Notes: generated by a model from the sequence alone, not told the origin. A DNA stretch of 64,000 nt from Clostridium chrysemydis (GCF_015234215.1 NZ_JADEKP010000001.1:1488001-1552000), one strand, 5' to 3'. Counted from the stretch's first letter, positions 18,762-27,605 are shown. Numbers and translations: made by a program.

Positions 18762-18767
18762 ACAATC

Positions 18768-18796
18768 ACTCTAATAATTAGAGTAGCTCACCTCCA
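18768..18796 (-). promoter_or_regulatory. Distant Shine-Dalgarno plus hairpin before spoIIAA
   Basis: GGAGGTGA (18789-18796) is followed by a 7-bp hairpin ACTCTAA-TTA-TTAGAGT (18768-18784) and then 6 nt to the ATG. If folded, the hairpin shortens the effective spacing to about 12 nt. Confidence 0.55.
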
Positions 18797-18814
18797 CCCT
18801 CTTCTTTCTTCCAT

Positions 18815-18843
18815 ATTTTAACATATATTATATTCCTCGTCAA
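18815..18843 (-). promoter_or_regulatory. Promoter of the spoIIA operon
   Basis: TTGACG (18838-18843), a 17-bp spacer and TAAAAT (18815-18820) fit sigma-A. An overlapping GAGGAATAT resembles the -35 box of sigma-H, which drives spoIIA in Bacillus, but the matching -10 is imperfect. The region is clearly the promoter; which sigma factor uses it is undecided. Confidence 0.65.
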
Positions 18844-18869
18844 TTTATTTTATTCCATTTTTTTACAGT

Positions 18870-18909
18870 AAAATAAGAAACTGCATGTTTTCATGCAGTT
18901 TCTTATTTT
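18870..18909 (-). terminator. Terminator after the Lon-like gene
   Basis: A perfect 18-bp stem with a TTTT loop (AAAATAAGAAACTGCATG and its complement) overlaps the last two bases of the stop codon. It separates this gene from the spoIIA promoter. Confidence 0.88.
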
Positions 18910-21196
18910 AATCCATCTTAAATTTACCTATCTCTTCTTTAAAGAGTTCAAAAAAGTTTTCTAAACTTTCTCCTTCTTCTAATAACAAAGTTTCTATTGC
19001 ATCATCTAAAGTATCCATTTTATAAATATGGAAATATCCCCTCTCTACAGCCTGTTCAATCTCATCATTTAAAATTAACTCATCTGTATTTTCACTTGGA
19101 ATTAAAACACCTTTATTATTTATGGTATTTAATTCTTTACATACATTAAAAAAGCCTTCAATTTTTTCATTAACTCCCCCTATAGCTTGAACTTCTTTAA
19201 ATTGATTTAAAGAACCTGTAACTGCAATGTTTTGCTTTATAGGCTTTCCAGTAATTGAAGATAGCATTACAATCATCTCAGCAACTGATGCACTATCCCC
19301 ATCTATTATTCCATAACTTTGCTCAAAGCTAACGTGAAGGTTAATCGGTAATGTTTCGTATTTTGAAACTAAACTTTTTAATATCCCGCTTAAAATATTT
19401 ATAGACTTTTCATGTATTCTTCCACTTAATTTTGATTCTCTGTGAACATCAATAATATTTCCATTTCCTTTAAAAGCAAGGCAAGTTATTCTAAGTGGTT
19501 TACCAAATTGACTAAGTCCTGTATCTAAAACAGCAAGGCCGTTTATATTTCCAACCTTCTTACCTTCTAAAACTATTTTCATCTTTTTATCTTTGTACAT
19601 ATCTATATATGCTTTTTCAATATTTTCTTTTTCATATATGATTTCATCTACATGTTCTTTTAATATAACTTCTTTTTCATTTTCTTCTGCAATTTCATCA
19701 GCTTCTACTAATATCTTATCTATATCATATTCTTCTAAATTAATTTCTTCACGGCTTCCAGAACTTCTAGTTAAAGACCTTATTATAGATTTTATAGCAT
19801 CATTTGAAATAGTTCTTAAAGAGTTCTTTTCTCCTCTTTCTTTTATAAAATCACAAATAATATCTAATTTACTTTTAACTCCTTTTAAAATCCTTGTCAT
19901 ATCACATTTCATTCCAAATATCTTTTTAAAATCTTCATCATTATTATATAGGATATTATAACTTTCATAGTCTCCAATTAATATAACTTTCACATCTATT
20001 GGAATTTCCTCAGGTTTTAACCCATTTATAGATAAAAGTTCTAGATAATTTCTGTTACTATCAAAGTTAAGTTTTCCAGATAGCAAAGTTTTCTTTAAAT
20101 AATAATAACTGTTTATATTACTTATTAAACTATTTAATCTAATTATTAAACAACCTCCATTTGCTTCTAGAAGTGACCCACTACTAATTAAAGAAAGGTC
20201 TGTTATATAATTACCATTTTGACTTTCGTATTCAATATTCCCTAAAAGATTCATAAGACTTGGATCATCTTCATAAATAACTCTAGGATTTTTAAAGTTC
20301 GTGTTATCTACTATAACTTCGATATCATATTTTGAAACTAACTCAGTTAATGTACTCTCATCTTCTAAATCAATATTATAATTATCTAAAAGCTCCTCTT
20401 CTATATTTATAAAAAGCTTTTCTAGATAATTATAAACATCATCGTCAACTATAAATTCTAGCAAAACGTCTTCTTTATATTCTCTCATCTCTTCTGTTAT
20501 ATATTCTTTAAATATCTCTTTTAATTTATCTAAAGAATTAACTTCTATATTTTTAAGTTTTTCTAATATATCTTCTGCTATTTCCTTAAGTCCAGATGCC
20601 TTATTTAAAATTACATCTTTCTCATCTACAGGAAGATCATCATATTCCTTTTCTGTCATAACTTCTCCATTATCTAAAGGAATAAAAGCAAAGCCACCAC
20701 TTGTAGCTTTTACGTCAAAGCCCTCTTTTTTTGCAACTTCCATAAGTTCTGAAATATAAGTATTTCTCTTTGAATGTATATCATCTACGATAGTATCTTT
20801 TTCTTCATTTGATGATGTATTATAAAATTCTATAGCTTTAATTAAATATTCTTCTTTTAAATTTTTAATTTCTTCTTTAAGTTCTTTTCCTCGTCCATTC
20901 GTTAAAAAGATTGGAAAAGGCTTTTTATTTTCTTTTAAAGTTACATAGCATATATCAGAAGGAGGTTCTAATGATTTGTATTCTTCCTCAATAAAAAGAA
21001 CTAACTCATCTACCTTTTCTTTTGAAAAAGTATCAATAAGATAAAGGTTATAACCCTCTTTCTTTATATTTAATGCCCTTTTTATCTTTTTATAATTATT
21101 TTTTATCTCATCTATATCTTTTAATTTCTTAACCCCTTCGCTTTCACTTATCTCAAAATTAAATATAACTTCTTTTGGAGTTAATTCTTTCCTCAT
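18908..21196 (-). CDS. Lon-family ATP-independent-like protease (AAA_32/LonC type)
   Basis: This 762-residue protein ends in a Lon protease domain with the Ser-Lys dyad: Ser635 in DGDSASVAE and Lys678 in GGVNEKIEGF. The central region resembles the AAA module of LonB/LonC-like proteins (SGSLLEANGGCLIIRLNSL, the usual Walker B neighbourhood), but no GxxGxGK(S/T) Walker A is visible, so the ATPase is probably inactive. The N-terminal third is charged and helical. Next to spoIIA it may act in the sporangium, but that is only positional. The leader has a strong AAGGAGG separated from the ATG by an 8-bp hairpin. Confidence 0.87.
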   Translation of the reverse strand: MRKELTPKEVIFNFEISESEGVKKLKDIDEIKNNYKKIKRALNIKKEGYNLYLIDTFSKEKVDELVLFIEEEYKSLEPPSDICYVTLKENKKPFPIFLTNGRGKELKEEIKNLKEEYLIKAIEFYNTSSNEEKDTIVDDIHSKRNTYISELMEVAKKEGFDVKATSGGFAFIPLDNGEVMTEKEYDDLPVDEKDVILNKASGLKEIAEDILEKLKNIEVNSLDKLKEIFKEYITEEMREYKEDVLLEFIVDDDVYNYLEKLFINIEEELLDNYNIDLEDESTLTELVSKYDIEVIVDNTNFKNPRVIYEDDPSLMNLLGNIEYESQNGNYITDLSLISSGSLLEANGGCLIIRLNSLISNINSYYYLKKTLLSGKLNFDSNRNYLELLSINGLKPEEIPIDVKVILIGDYESYNILYNNDEDFKKIFGMKCDMTRILKGVKSKLDIICDFIKERGEKNSLRTISNDAIKSIIRSLTRSSGSREEINLEEYDIDKILVEADEIAEENEKEVILKEHVDEIIYEKENIEKAYIDMYKDKKMKIVLEGKKVGNINGLAVLDTGLSQFGKPLRITCLAFKGNGNIIDVHRESKLSGRIHEKSINILSGILKSLVSKYETLPINLHVSFEQSYGIIDGDSASVAEMIVMLSSITGKPIKQNIAVTGSLNQFKEVQAIGGVNEKIEGFFNVCKELNTINNKGVLIPSENTDELILNDEIEQAVERGYFHIYKMDTLDDAIETLLLEEGESLENFFELFKEEIGKFKMD

Positions 21197-21205
21197 ATTA
21201 CTTTC

Positions 21206-21236
21206 CTAAATTAAAATAATTTAGTATTTCCTCCTT
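21206..21236 (-). promoter_or_regulatory. Distant Shine-Dalgarno plus hairpin before the Lon-like gene
   Basis: AAGGAGG (21230-21236) is followed by a perfect 8-bp hairpin CTAAATTA-TTT-TAATTTAG (21206-21224) and then 9 nt to the ATG. This is the same arrangement as at spoIIAA. Confidence 0.55.
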
Positions 21237-21322
21237 ATTAATAGTCGTATATTATATTAGTATTCTTATATATTAATTTTAGCGATAATTTATTAAAAAA
21301 ATTTTTATAAATGAAAAGTAAG

Positions 21323-21349
21323 CAAAAAAAGAAGGCTATGCGCCTTCTT
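21323..21349 (-). terminator. Terminator after deoC
   Basis: AAGAAGGC/GCCTTCTT stem followed leftward by seven T, about 27 bp after the deoC stop. Confidence 0.9.
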
Positions 21350-21375
21350 ATAATTTAAAGTATATGTTTTTAAAA

Positions 21376-22050
21376 TTAGTAATTACTATTTGATTCTTTT
21401 CCTTCACAAATAGCTATTGAAGCTGAAGCACCTATTCTAGTTGCTCCGTTATCTATCATATCTTTAGCACCTTCAAAAGATCTAACTCCACCTGAAGCTT
21501 TAACTCCCATATTAGGACCTACAGTCTTTCTCATAAGACTTATATCTTCTTTTGTAGCCCCTCCTGTTGAGAATCCAGTTGAAGTTTTAACAAAATCAGC
21601 TCCTGCCTCTTTAGCTAAATTACAAGCTGTTACTTTTTCTTCATCTGTAAGAAGACAAGTTTCAATTATAACTTTAGTTAATGCTTTTCCTTTAGCTGCA
21701 TTTACAACAGTTTCTATATCTTCTTTAACGTATGCTAAATCTCCATCTTTAAGTTTTCCAATATTTATAACCATATCTACTTCTGTTGCACCATTTTTGA
21801 TTGCATCAGTAGTTTCAAAAGCTTTAACTTCTTTAGTATTTGCACCTAAAGGAAACCCTATAACTGTGCATACTTTCACATCGCTACCTTTAAGTAATTC
21901 GTATGCTTCTTTTACTCTTCCTGGATTTACGCAAACTGAAGCGAAATTATAATCTAATGCTTCTTTGCATAATTTTTCGATTTCTTTACCAGTTGTTTCT
22001 GGCTTTAGTGCTGTATGATCTATCATTTTTGCAAGTTCTTGTTTATTCAT
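21376..22050 (-). CDS. deoC: Deoxyribose-phosphate aldolase
   Basis: DeoC cleaves 2-deoxyribose-5-phosphate to glyceraldehyde-3-phosphate and acetaldehyde, the last step of deoxynucleoside use. The 224-residue TIM barrel has the Schiff-base Lys155 ([16 protein letters not shown]), Lys184 ([14 protein letters not shown]) and Asp92 (EVDMVINIG). It stands alone here with its own promoter and terminator; no other deo genes are adjacent. GGAGTGAG precedes the ATG. A cre-like sequence lies between its promoter boxes. Confidence 0.97.
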   Translation of the reverse strand: MNKQELAKMIDHTALKPETTGKEIEKLCKEALDYNFASVCVNPGRVKEAYELLKGSDVKVCTVIGFPLGANTKEVKAFETTDAIKNGATEVDMVINIGKLKDGDLAYVKEDIETVVNAAKGKALTKVIIETCLLTDEEKVTACNLAKEAGADFVKTSTGFSTGGATKEDISLMRKTVGPNMGVKASGGVRSFEGAKDMIDNGATRIGASASIAICEGKESNSNY

Positions 22051-22084
22051 CTTTTGCTCACTCCTAAAAATATATTACTCTTGA

Positions 22085-22114
22085 ATTATAATTGTAAACG
22101 TATATATTTGTCAA
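22085..22114 (-). promoter_or_regulatory. Sigma-A promoter of deoC
   Basis: TTGACA (22109-22114, leftward), an 18-bp spacer and TATAAT (22085-22090). The spacer contains ACGTTTACA, part of a 14-bp sequence two mismatches from a CcpA cre site. Confidence 0.85.
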
Positions 22115-22166
22115 TTTATAGAATCCTTTGATTTTTAGCTTAATTCTGCTTTAAATCAGTTTATAA

Positions 22167-23216
22167 TTAAAATAACTTAATCTGCTCTAGCATAGTTTCC
22201 TTAAATGAAGTTACACTTAATCCTATAAGCCTTATAGGTTCACTAAATTCTTCATTTTCTAAAAGTTCTAAACCTTCTTTTATTATTTCTTCTTCATCTT
22301 TTATATATGAATTTAATGTTTTAGATCTAGTATGATTTTTAAAACTTTTCGTTTTATATTTCAAAACTATAGTTTTAAAACTCTTATTATCTCTATCTAA
22401 TATATTTTTAATTTCTTTTGCAAAACTTATAATATATTCTTTTAATTCATCTTTATCTTCTGTATCTGTTTTTAAAGTTCTTTCTTTTCCTATAGATTTT
22501 CTTTTTCTATCTATATTAAATTCTCTATTATCAATCCCTCTAATTCTATCATATACTTCTAAGCCATTTTTCCCTAAGTATTTAATAAAAAATTCTTTAT
22601 CTAATTTATAAAGGTCTTTTATTTTATATAGACCCATATTATTAAGTTTATGAACTGACTTTTTCCCAAGTCCATAAACATTTTTTATATCTAAATCAAA
22701 AAGAATCTCTGGCATCATTTCTTTTTTAATTTCTTTAATTCCATTTGGTTTATTCCAATCTGATGCAGTTTTTGCTAAAAACTTATTATAAGAAATTCCA
22801 ACAGATAAGGTTAATCCAATTTCTTTAAAAACCCTTCTTTTAATATACATCGAGGCTTCCATACCAGTTTTAAACCTTATATTATTAGTTAAGTCAAGAT
22901 ATGCTTCATCTATAGAAAGAGGTTCTACTATATCTGTAACTTCTTTAAAAATTTCAAATACCTTTCTTGAAATTGCTTTATATCTTTGCATTCTAACTGG
23001 AACGAATATCCCGTTTGGACAAAGGTTTCTTGCCATAAATACAGGCATAGCAGAATGCACACCATACTTTCTAGCTTGATAAGAACAAGTAGATACAACG
23101 CCTCTTTCTCTTACGCCACCAACTATAACAGGCTTTCCTCTAAGGGCTTTATTATCTAATTGTTCTACTGATGCAAAAAACGCATCCATATCAACGTGTA
23201 ATATGATTCTTTCCAT
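22167..23216 (-). CDS. dinB: DNA polymerase IV
   Basis: DinB is a Y-family translesion polymerase. The metal-binding motifs HVDMDAFFASVEQ (near residue 7) and SIDEAYLD (near residue 103) are intact, as is the helix-hairpin-helix VYGLGKKSVHKLNNMG of the thumb and the little-finger domain. The C-terminus ends SFKETMLEQIKLF, which may act as a beta-clamp binding tail. It has 349 residues, a normal length. It is 13 bp downstream of the DUF4003 gene and likely co-transcribed with it. An AAAAGGTG site supports the ATG. Confidence 0.96.
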   Translation of the reverse strand: MERIILHVDMDAFFASVEQLDNKALRGKPVIVGGVRERGVVSTCSYQARKYGVHSAMPVFMARNLCPNGIFVPVRMQRYKAISRKVFEIFKEVTDIVEPLSIDEAYLDLTNNIRFKTGMEASMYIKRRVFKEIGLTLSVGISYNKFLAKTASDWNKPNGIKEIKKEMMPEILFDLDIKNVYGLGKKSVHKLNNMGLYKIKDLYKLDKEFFIKYLGKNGLEVYDRIRGIDNREFNIDRKRKSIGKERTLKTDTEDKDELKEYIISFAKEIKNILDRDNKSFKTIVLKYKTKSFKNHTRSKTLNSYIKDEEEIIKEGLELLENEEFSEPIRLIGLSVTSFKETMLEQIKLF

Positions 23217-23229
23217 CTTTCACCTTTTC

Positions 23230-24201
23230 TTAAGCTAAGACCTCCTCAAAAACGTTTTGCTTTTTTCTAGCTATAAAAGAATAAATTGAGAAGCATAATA
23301 GCTCTTTTAAATATCTATTTGTGAATCCACTTTCCTTGCGCTCATAAAGTTCAACTATAACTATAGCTATCATAGTTCTAAATGTCTTATCCATATAGAA
23401 CGCATATTCCCCTTCTTCATCACATAAATATTCTACAACATCTTTTACATTTTGAACATAGGTTCTTATATCTTCATCTCTTGCTACTACACTTATAATA
23501 TTTAAAACTTGATCTCCTATTTTCATATCATTTTCTTTAAATTCATTTATTAAATCTTTTATCTCAAACTGTGCTGTTGCACTACTATTTAAAAGCATTG
23601 AAGTTGCTATGTTTTGAAGATCATTTCTACTATAGTTTTCTAAATCTAAAAGTGAGTTAAACATACTTTCTATATATTTTAATACTTCTTTTGGTTCTTC
23701 ATTATCTCTTACAAATTTAATAGCTAAAAGTGCACAGATTAAGTAATCCTCATCATCTGTTATATTATTAAACTCCTTATATAAAAGTGAGTATATAAGT
23801 TTCATATTAGTTAAAACTCTTTTTCTTTCACTTTTATTACTTCTTTTAACTATAGAGTATGAGGCTAGTACTAAATACGGGCTACTTTTGAAACCGTTAT
23901 CTTTTAAAGTTTCGTTCACTTCGATTAATGTATCAGAAAACTCTTCATAAGCTTCTTCCCTACTTATAAGGATAGATACCATATATAACATATCTCCCCT
24001 AAAGCTTTGAAGACTCTTCGTATTCTTTTTTATATATTTTCTTATTTCTTTTATCTTTTCAATATCAATATTTTCATTTTGGTCAGCAAATACTAAAGAT
24101 GCAAAGTGATTTATATATTCTCCATCAAACCTTAATTCCGTCTTAACTTCTTTGTATGTTTCTATTGCTTTATTTGCTATATACATAGTTTGCGAATTCA
24201 T
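23230..24201 (-). CDS. DUF4003 family protein
   Basis: This 323-residue, probably soluble, all-helical protein resembles the DUF4003 family of Firmicutes (opening with ELRFDGEYINHFASLVFA, then IKEIRKYIKKNTKSLQSFRGDMLYMVSILIS and SPYLVLASYSIVK). No catalytic motif or membrane segment is visible. It precedes dinB by 13 bp, so the two probably share a transcript. AGAGGTGG sits before the ATG. The function is unknown. Confidence 0.82.
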   Translation of the reverse strand: MNSQTMYIANKAIETYKEVKTELRFDGEYINHFASLVFADQNENIDIEKIKEIRKYIKKNTKSLQSFRGDMLYMVSILISREEAYEEFSDTLIEVNETLKDNGFKSSPYLVLASYSIVKRSNKSERKRVLTNMKLIYSLLYKEFNNITDDEDYLICALLAIKFVRDNEEPKEVLKYIESMFNSLLDLENYSRNDLQNIATSMLLNSSATAQFEIKDLINEFKENDMKIGDQVLNIISVVARDEDIRTYVQNVKDVVEYLCDEEGEYAFYMDKTFRTMIAIVIVELYERKESGFTNRYLKELLCFSIYSFIARKKQNVFEEVLA

Positions 24202-24300
24202 TTTTCATCCACCTCTTAAATTCAGGTAATTTTACTTAATACACATTTTTAATATATATTTTATTTAATATTTAATATACCTGTCTATATAATAATACCA

Positions 24301-24346
24301 CAAAAATAGACTCATATATTTAAGAAAATCTTAAACAGATGAGTCT
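24301..24346. terminator. Terminator after the 122-residue membrane protein gene
   Basis: AGACTCAT (24308-24315) pairs with ATGAGTCT (24339-24346), with an inner TTTAAGA/TCTTAAA stem. T runs follow on both sides, the one for leftward transcripts being ATTTTTG. Confidence 0.82.
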
Positions 24347-24353
24347 AATTTTT

Positions 24354-24722
24354 TTATAATATACCTATTAATATATATAAAATCCCTGAAACGCCTAAGA
24401 TGTAATGGTCTAATATATACTCAACATTTGCTTTATAAAATTCTATTCCCTTTTCAGTGCTGCTTGTTAATTTATTAATCCTTAGCATATCACTTCCAGT
24501 TATCTCTGCATTAATTTCCCCTATAGAATTTCCGCAAATTTTACTTGGACTTCCATTTGCCTTTGCAAGAATTCCAAAAAAGGCTAAAACTCCACCGAAA
24601 ATAAATATTGTGTTTTTAAAATTTAAAGAAAATAACTCACAAATTAAAACTATAAACATAAGAGAAATAATAAAAACTGTACCTAAAAATTTCAAAAATT
24701 TACCTAACTCTTTACCCATCAT
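24354..24722 (-). CDS. Small membrane protein of unknown function
   Basis: This 122-residue protein has three predicted membrane helices: two at the N-terminus (about 10-30 and 36-53) and one at the C-terminal end (VSGILYILIGIL). A soluble loop of about 50 residues lies between. I recognise no family. It is transcribed alone, with AAGGAGA before the ATG, and ends in a terminator. It is divergent from the 136-residue gene to its right. Confidence 0.65.
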   Translation of the reverse strand: MMGKELGKFLKFLGTVFIISLMFIVLICELFSLNFKNTIFIFGGVLAFFGILAKANGSPSKICGNSIGEINAEITGSDMLRINKLTSSTEKGIEFYKANVEYILDHYILGVSGILYILIGIL

Positions 24723-24897
24723 ATTATCTCCTTAAAATTCTTTATATTATAGTATATGATTTATAATTTCATTGTGTACAATTTTCTCATTTTGTTTCTA
24801 ATAAATTATAAACGGAATTTTTTATATTTTATTAAAAATTTTGGTAAAATTTAATCACTTTAATCATTATTAATATATTTCTTAAAAATATTTTTTA

Positions 24898-24906
24898 TGA
24901 TATAAT
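24898..24906 (+). promoter_or_regulatory. Extended -10 promoter of the 136-residue gene
   Basis: TGATATAAT is an extended -10 element 62 bp upstream of the start; the -35 (TTTCTT) is weak. The rest of the 246-bp divergent region is AT-rich with nothing else I can name. Confidence 0.55.
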
Positions 24907-24968
24907 AATATAAGTTATGTTTTAGTAACACATACGGACTTATTTCGATTATAAAGGAGAATTTGGTT

Positions 24969-25379
24969 ATGGGAATGAAAGATAAATTTGATAAATATTT
25001 TAGAGATTCTTATTTTCAAAAATACGGAGATAGAATAACTAGTACTTCAGGTACTGTAGTATCTATAAACATGGAAGAAAAGAATTATCTTATTTTTAAT
25101 AAATTAATCGTTAACTTAATAGTAAAACCTGATGCTGGTAGAGGCGTTGTAAAATGTAGATACAAAAAAAATAAGTGGTTCAAAAAACCAGAGTTTATCC
25201 CAGTATTTAAAGGAAATAAAGTAATGATAATGGGACTTAAAGGTGTTAAAGGTAAAGAAGATTCTGAAGTTCTTCAAATCCAAAACGTAGTTAACCTTAC
25301 TACTAAAAGAGATCTAGTTCCAATAGACCACTCACAAATCAAAAAGGCTAGACAACAAGCAACTAGAATGAGACACTAA
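24969..25379 (+). CDS. Conserved-looking small basic protein of unknown function
   Basis: This 136-residue, Lys/Arg-rich protein has no signal or membrane segment. Its centre is beta-rich (GTVVSINMEEKNYLIFNKL, LIVKPDAGRGVVKCRYKKN, VFKGNKVMIMGLKGVKG, VLQIQNVVNLT), which suggests an OB-like or SH3-like small barrel, then a basic tail ARQQATRMRH. That suggests nucleic acid or ribosome contact, but no family is recognised. The ATG at 24969 has AAGGAGA eight bases upstream; a TTG two codons earlier is less likely. It ends in a terminator shared with the convergent sugar kinase. Confidence 0.72.
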   Translation: MGMKDKFDKYFRDSYFQKYGDRITSTSGTVVSINMEEKNYLIFNKLIVNLIVKPDAGRGVVKCRYKKNKWFKKPEFIPVFKGNKVMIMGLKGVKGKEDSEVLQIQNVVNLTTKRDLVPIDHSQIKKARQQATRMRH

Positions 25380-25380
25380 T

Positions 25381-25410
25381 AAAAAAGCTTAGATTAATCT
25401 AAGCTTTTTT
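25381..25410. terminator. Bidirectional terminator between the 136-residue gene and the sugar kinase
   Basis: A perfect palindrome, AAAAAAGCTTAGATT and its complement, with T runs on both strands. The stop codon of the sugar kinase lies inside it. Confidence 0.93.
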
Positions 25411-26314
25411 CTATTTCTTCCTTAAAAGGAATAGATGGCTCGCTCCCTTTTATTCCTATACATATATTTTTAGCAGCATTTCCATAAATACATCCCTTAT
25501 AAATTTCATCAAAAGATAAATCCTTAATAATACTTGTAAAGGCACCTATAAAAGTATCTCCCGCGCAAGTACTATCTATAATCTTTACCTTCTTAGCCTC
25601 TAAATACTTACTCTTTTCTTTTGTGTAAATAAAAACCCCTTCAGTTCCTAAAATAAATACTATAACTTTTGCCCCACCTTTTATAAAAATTTCTCCAGCA
25701 CTTTTTAAGGAATTCTCATCTGTAATTTTAATTCCTGTAAGTGTTTCTGTAACTAGTTTATTTGGAAGTAATATATCTGTGTATTTTAAAATCTCTGTTT
25801 TTAACTTATCTTTTGTTGGTGATGGATTAAATATAGTCATCTTTTTATGCTTTTTAGCTATTTTAAAAGCTTTTAGAGCTGTTTCTTCTGGGACTTCAAG
25901 TCCTGATACTACTGCATCAGAAGATTTTATAAGTTCTTCTTTAGATAAAATATCCTTAGGAGTTAAAGCCATATTAGACCCTAAATTTACAATAATAGAA
26001 TCCGTTCCATCATTAAATAAAAATACTACTGCCTTTCCAGTTTCTAATCCTTCTTCTATAATAATTCCTTCTGTGTTTACTCCTACTTCTTTTAATTTAT
26101 TTAAGCCCTTAGTTCCACTTAGATCCTTTCCTATTTTACCTATAAAGGAAACGTCGCTTCCGTTTCTTTTAAGTGAAACTGCCTCGTTACTTCCTTTTCC
26201 TCCACAATATATAGATAGTCCTTTAGATATTATCGTCTCACCACTCTTTGGAACATTGTCTATTTCTATCTCTAAATCTTCATTTATACTTCCTACAACA
26301 CATACATTTTTCAA
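25394..26314 (-). CDS. PfkB-family sugar kinase, ribokinase-like
   Basis: This 306-residue kinase of the ribokinase family has the N-terminal substrate motif GGKGSNEAVSLKRNGSDVSFIGKIG (about residues 38-62) and the C-terminal PfkB motif DSTCAGDTFIGAF, where the usual DTxGAGD reads DSTCAGD but the catalytic Asp is kept. Ribokinase (ATP + D-ribose) is the closest match, but no ribose transporter or regulator is adjacent, so the sugar is uncertain. The start is TTG at 26314, eight bases after AGAGGTG. The last residues lie inside the terminator. Confidence 0.87.
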   Translation of the reverse strand: MKNVCVVGSINEDLEIEIDNVPKSGETIISKGLSIYCGGKGSNEAVSLKRNGSDVSFIGKIGKDLSGTKGLNKLKEVGVNTEGIIIEEGLETGKAVVFLFNDGTDSIIVNLGSNMALTPKDILSKEELIKSSDAVVSGLEVPEETALKAFKIAKKHKKMTIFNPSPTKDKLKTEILKYTDILLPNKLVTETLTGIKITDENSLKSAGEIFIKGGAKVIVFILGTEGVFIYTKEKSKYLEAKKVKIIDSTCAGDTFIGAFTSIIKDLSFDEIYKGCIYGNAAKNICIGIKGSEPSIPFKEEIEKSLD

Positions 26315-26401
26315 ATTTAATCACCTCTAAATATAAAATATATATTTAGACTTCCAATTAATTTAAGATTATATTCCTATGCTATTTTTTAAATGAATTC
26401 A

Positions 26402-26436
26402 ATAAAAAAAATTGCACCCTATTAAAGTGCAATTTC
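26402..26436 (-). terminator. Terminator after fliB
   Basis: AAATTGCAC/GTGCAATTT stem (26409-26417 with 26428-26436) followed leftward by eight T; it lies 2 bp beyond the stop. Confidence 0.9.
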
Positions 26437-26438
26437 TA

Positions 26439-27587
26439 TTAAAATAATTTCATTATTATATTAGTTAAATTTTCTATATTAAATAGATCCTTTGTTTCAA
26501 AACTTTCAAAAAGCGACTCTACATTTTCATCTGAGTGTTCTATATCTTTAGAATAATTCCTAGCTATAGTAATAACATCTTCTTTATTTAAATTTCCTCT
26601 TTTTAAATACTCAATAATTGATAACTCTTTAATTAGTGTTGTACTAATAATTGCAAATTTAACCTTAGAAGACATATCATAATCAAATATACATTTCATA
26701 AAATACCTAAATACAAAATAATTAATTAGACTTTCAAATATAAATAAGTTCTCTTTAAATGCTTCATCAAACTTTTTATAATTGTTTAAATAATTTTTTT
26801 CGTTTTCTTTTAAATAATTTGATGCAGAGTTTAATTTTAAAATATCATTAGAATTTATATGATTTAAATCTATATAAGTATTTAATATAGATTTTAAAGT
26901 ATTACTCTCTTTTTTGAAATTTTCTCTATCTGTTTCTTTTAAAATTTCAACTATAACTTCATTATCTAGGTAATCTCTTATTACATCTTTTATTTCATCC
27001 ATATCTCCTAAATCTATTTTGTTTTGTATTTCATTTGAAAAATTTAAAATCAATACTAATCTTTTATTAAATGAGATATCTTTTCTTTCTAATAGTTTAA
27101 AAATAACTTCTCTGCAATTTAAAAAATCATCTAAAACTCCTCTTTCAATATTGCTATCTTCTATTATTTCTTCATCTATATCTTTTATTTTAAATTTTAT
27201 TTCTCTAGGCTCACTTAAAATTATTCTAGAAGCTTCTGGACAAGAAAGTGATAATAAACTTTCCCTTACATCTAAAAATTCCTCTGTAACTCTTGGAAAC
27301 TCTTTGCAAGTATGACACAGATACTCTTCCCCTAGATTTTTATATATTTCACACATCTTTTCATTATTTAAAAAGAAACAATTTTCTTCTTTTAGACGAA
27401 ATACATTATCTTCATCACTTTTTATAATATTTTCGTCTAATATCTTTTTAAAATCGCCTTTTACATTTTTATATTTATTAAATGTTTTATCATCTATTAC
27501 AATTTCCCATCCAGCACAGCAGGTGTCTTCACAAGCACCTCCAATACAAGAAAATTCATTAAAATAATCCGGTACTTTAAATTTCAT
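26439..27587 (-). CDS. fliB: Flagellin lysine-N-methylase FliB
   Basis: FliB methylates surface lysines of flagellin. The protein begins with the Cys cluster FSCIGGACEDTCCAGWEI and continues with CFFLNNEKMCEIYKNLGE and CHTCKEFPR, the Cys-rich signature of the FliB (YkgJ-like) family, which probably binds a metal centre. The rest is helical and without recognised motifs. I chose the ATG at 27587 (382 residues) with AAAGAGTG upstream; a GTG at 27596 overlaps that site. It is 18 bp downstream of a Dabb gene and 11 kb from the flagellar operon; no flagellin gene is nearby. Confidence 0.87.
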   Translation of the reverse strand: MKFKVPDYFNEFSCIGGACEDTCCAGWEIVIDDKTFNKYKNVKGDFKKILDENIIKSDEDNVFRLKEENCFFLNNEKMCEIYKNLGEEYLCHTCKEFPRVTEEFLDVRESLLSLSCPEASRIILSEPREIKFKIKDIDEEIIEDSNIERGVLDDFLNCREVIFKLLERKDISFNKRLVLILNFSNEIQNKIDLGDMDEIKDVIRDYLDNEVIVEILKETDRENFKKESNTLKSILNTYIDLNHINSNDILKLNSASNYLKENEKNYLNNYKKFDEAFKENLFIFESLINYFVFRYFMKCIFDYDMSSKVKFAIISTTLIKELSIIEYLKRGNLNKEDVITIARNYSKDIEHSDENVESLFESFETKDLFNIENLTNIIMKLF

Positions 27588-27605
27588 TTTTGTCACTCTT
27601 TCTTT

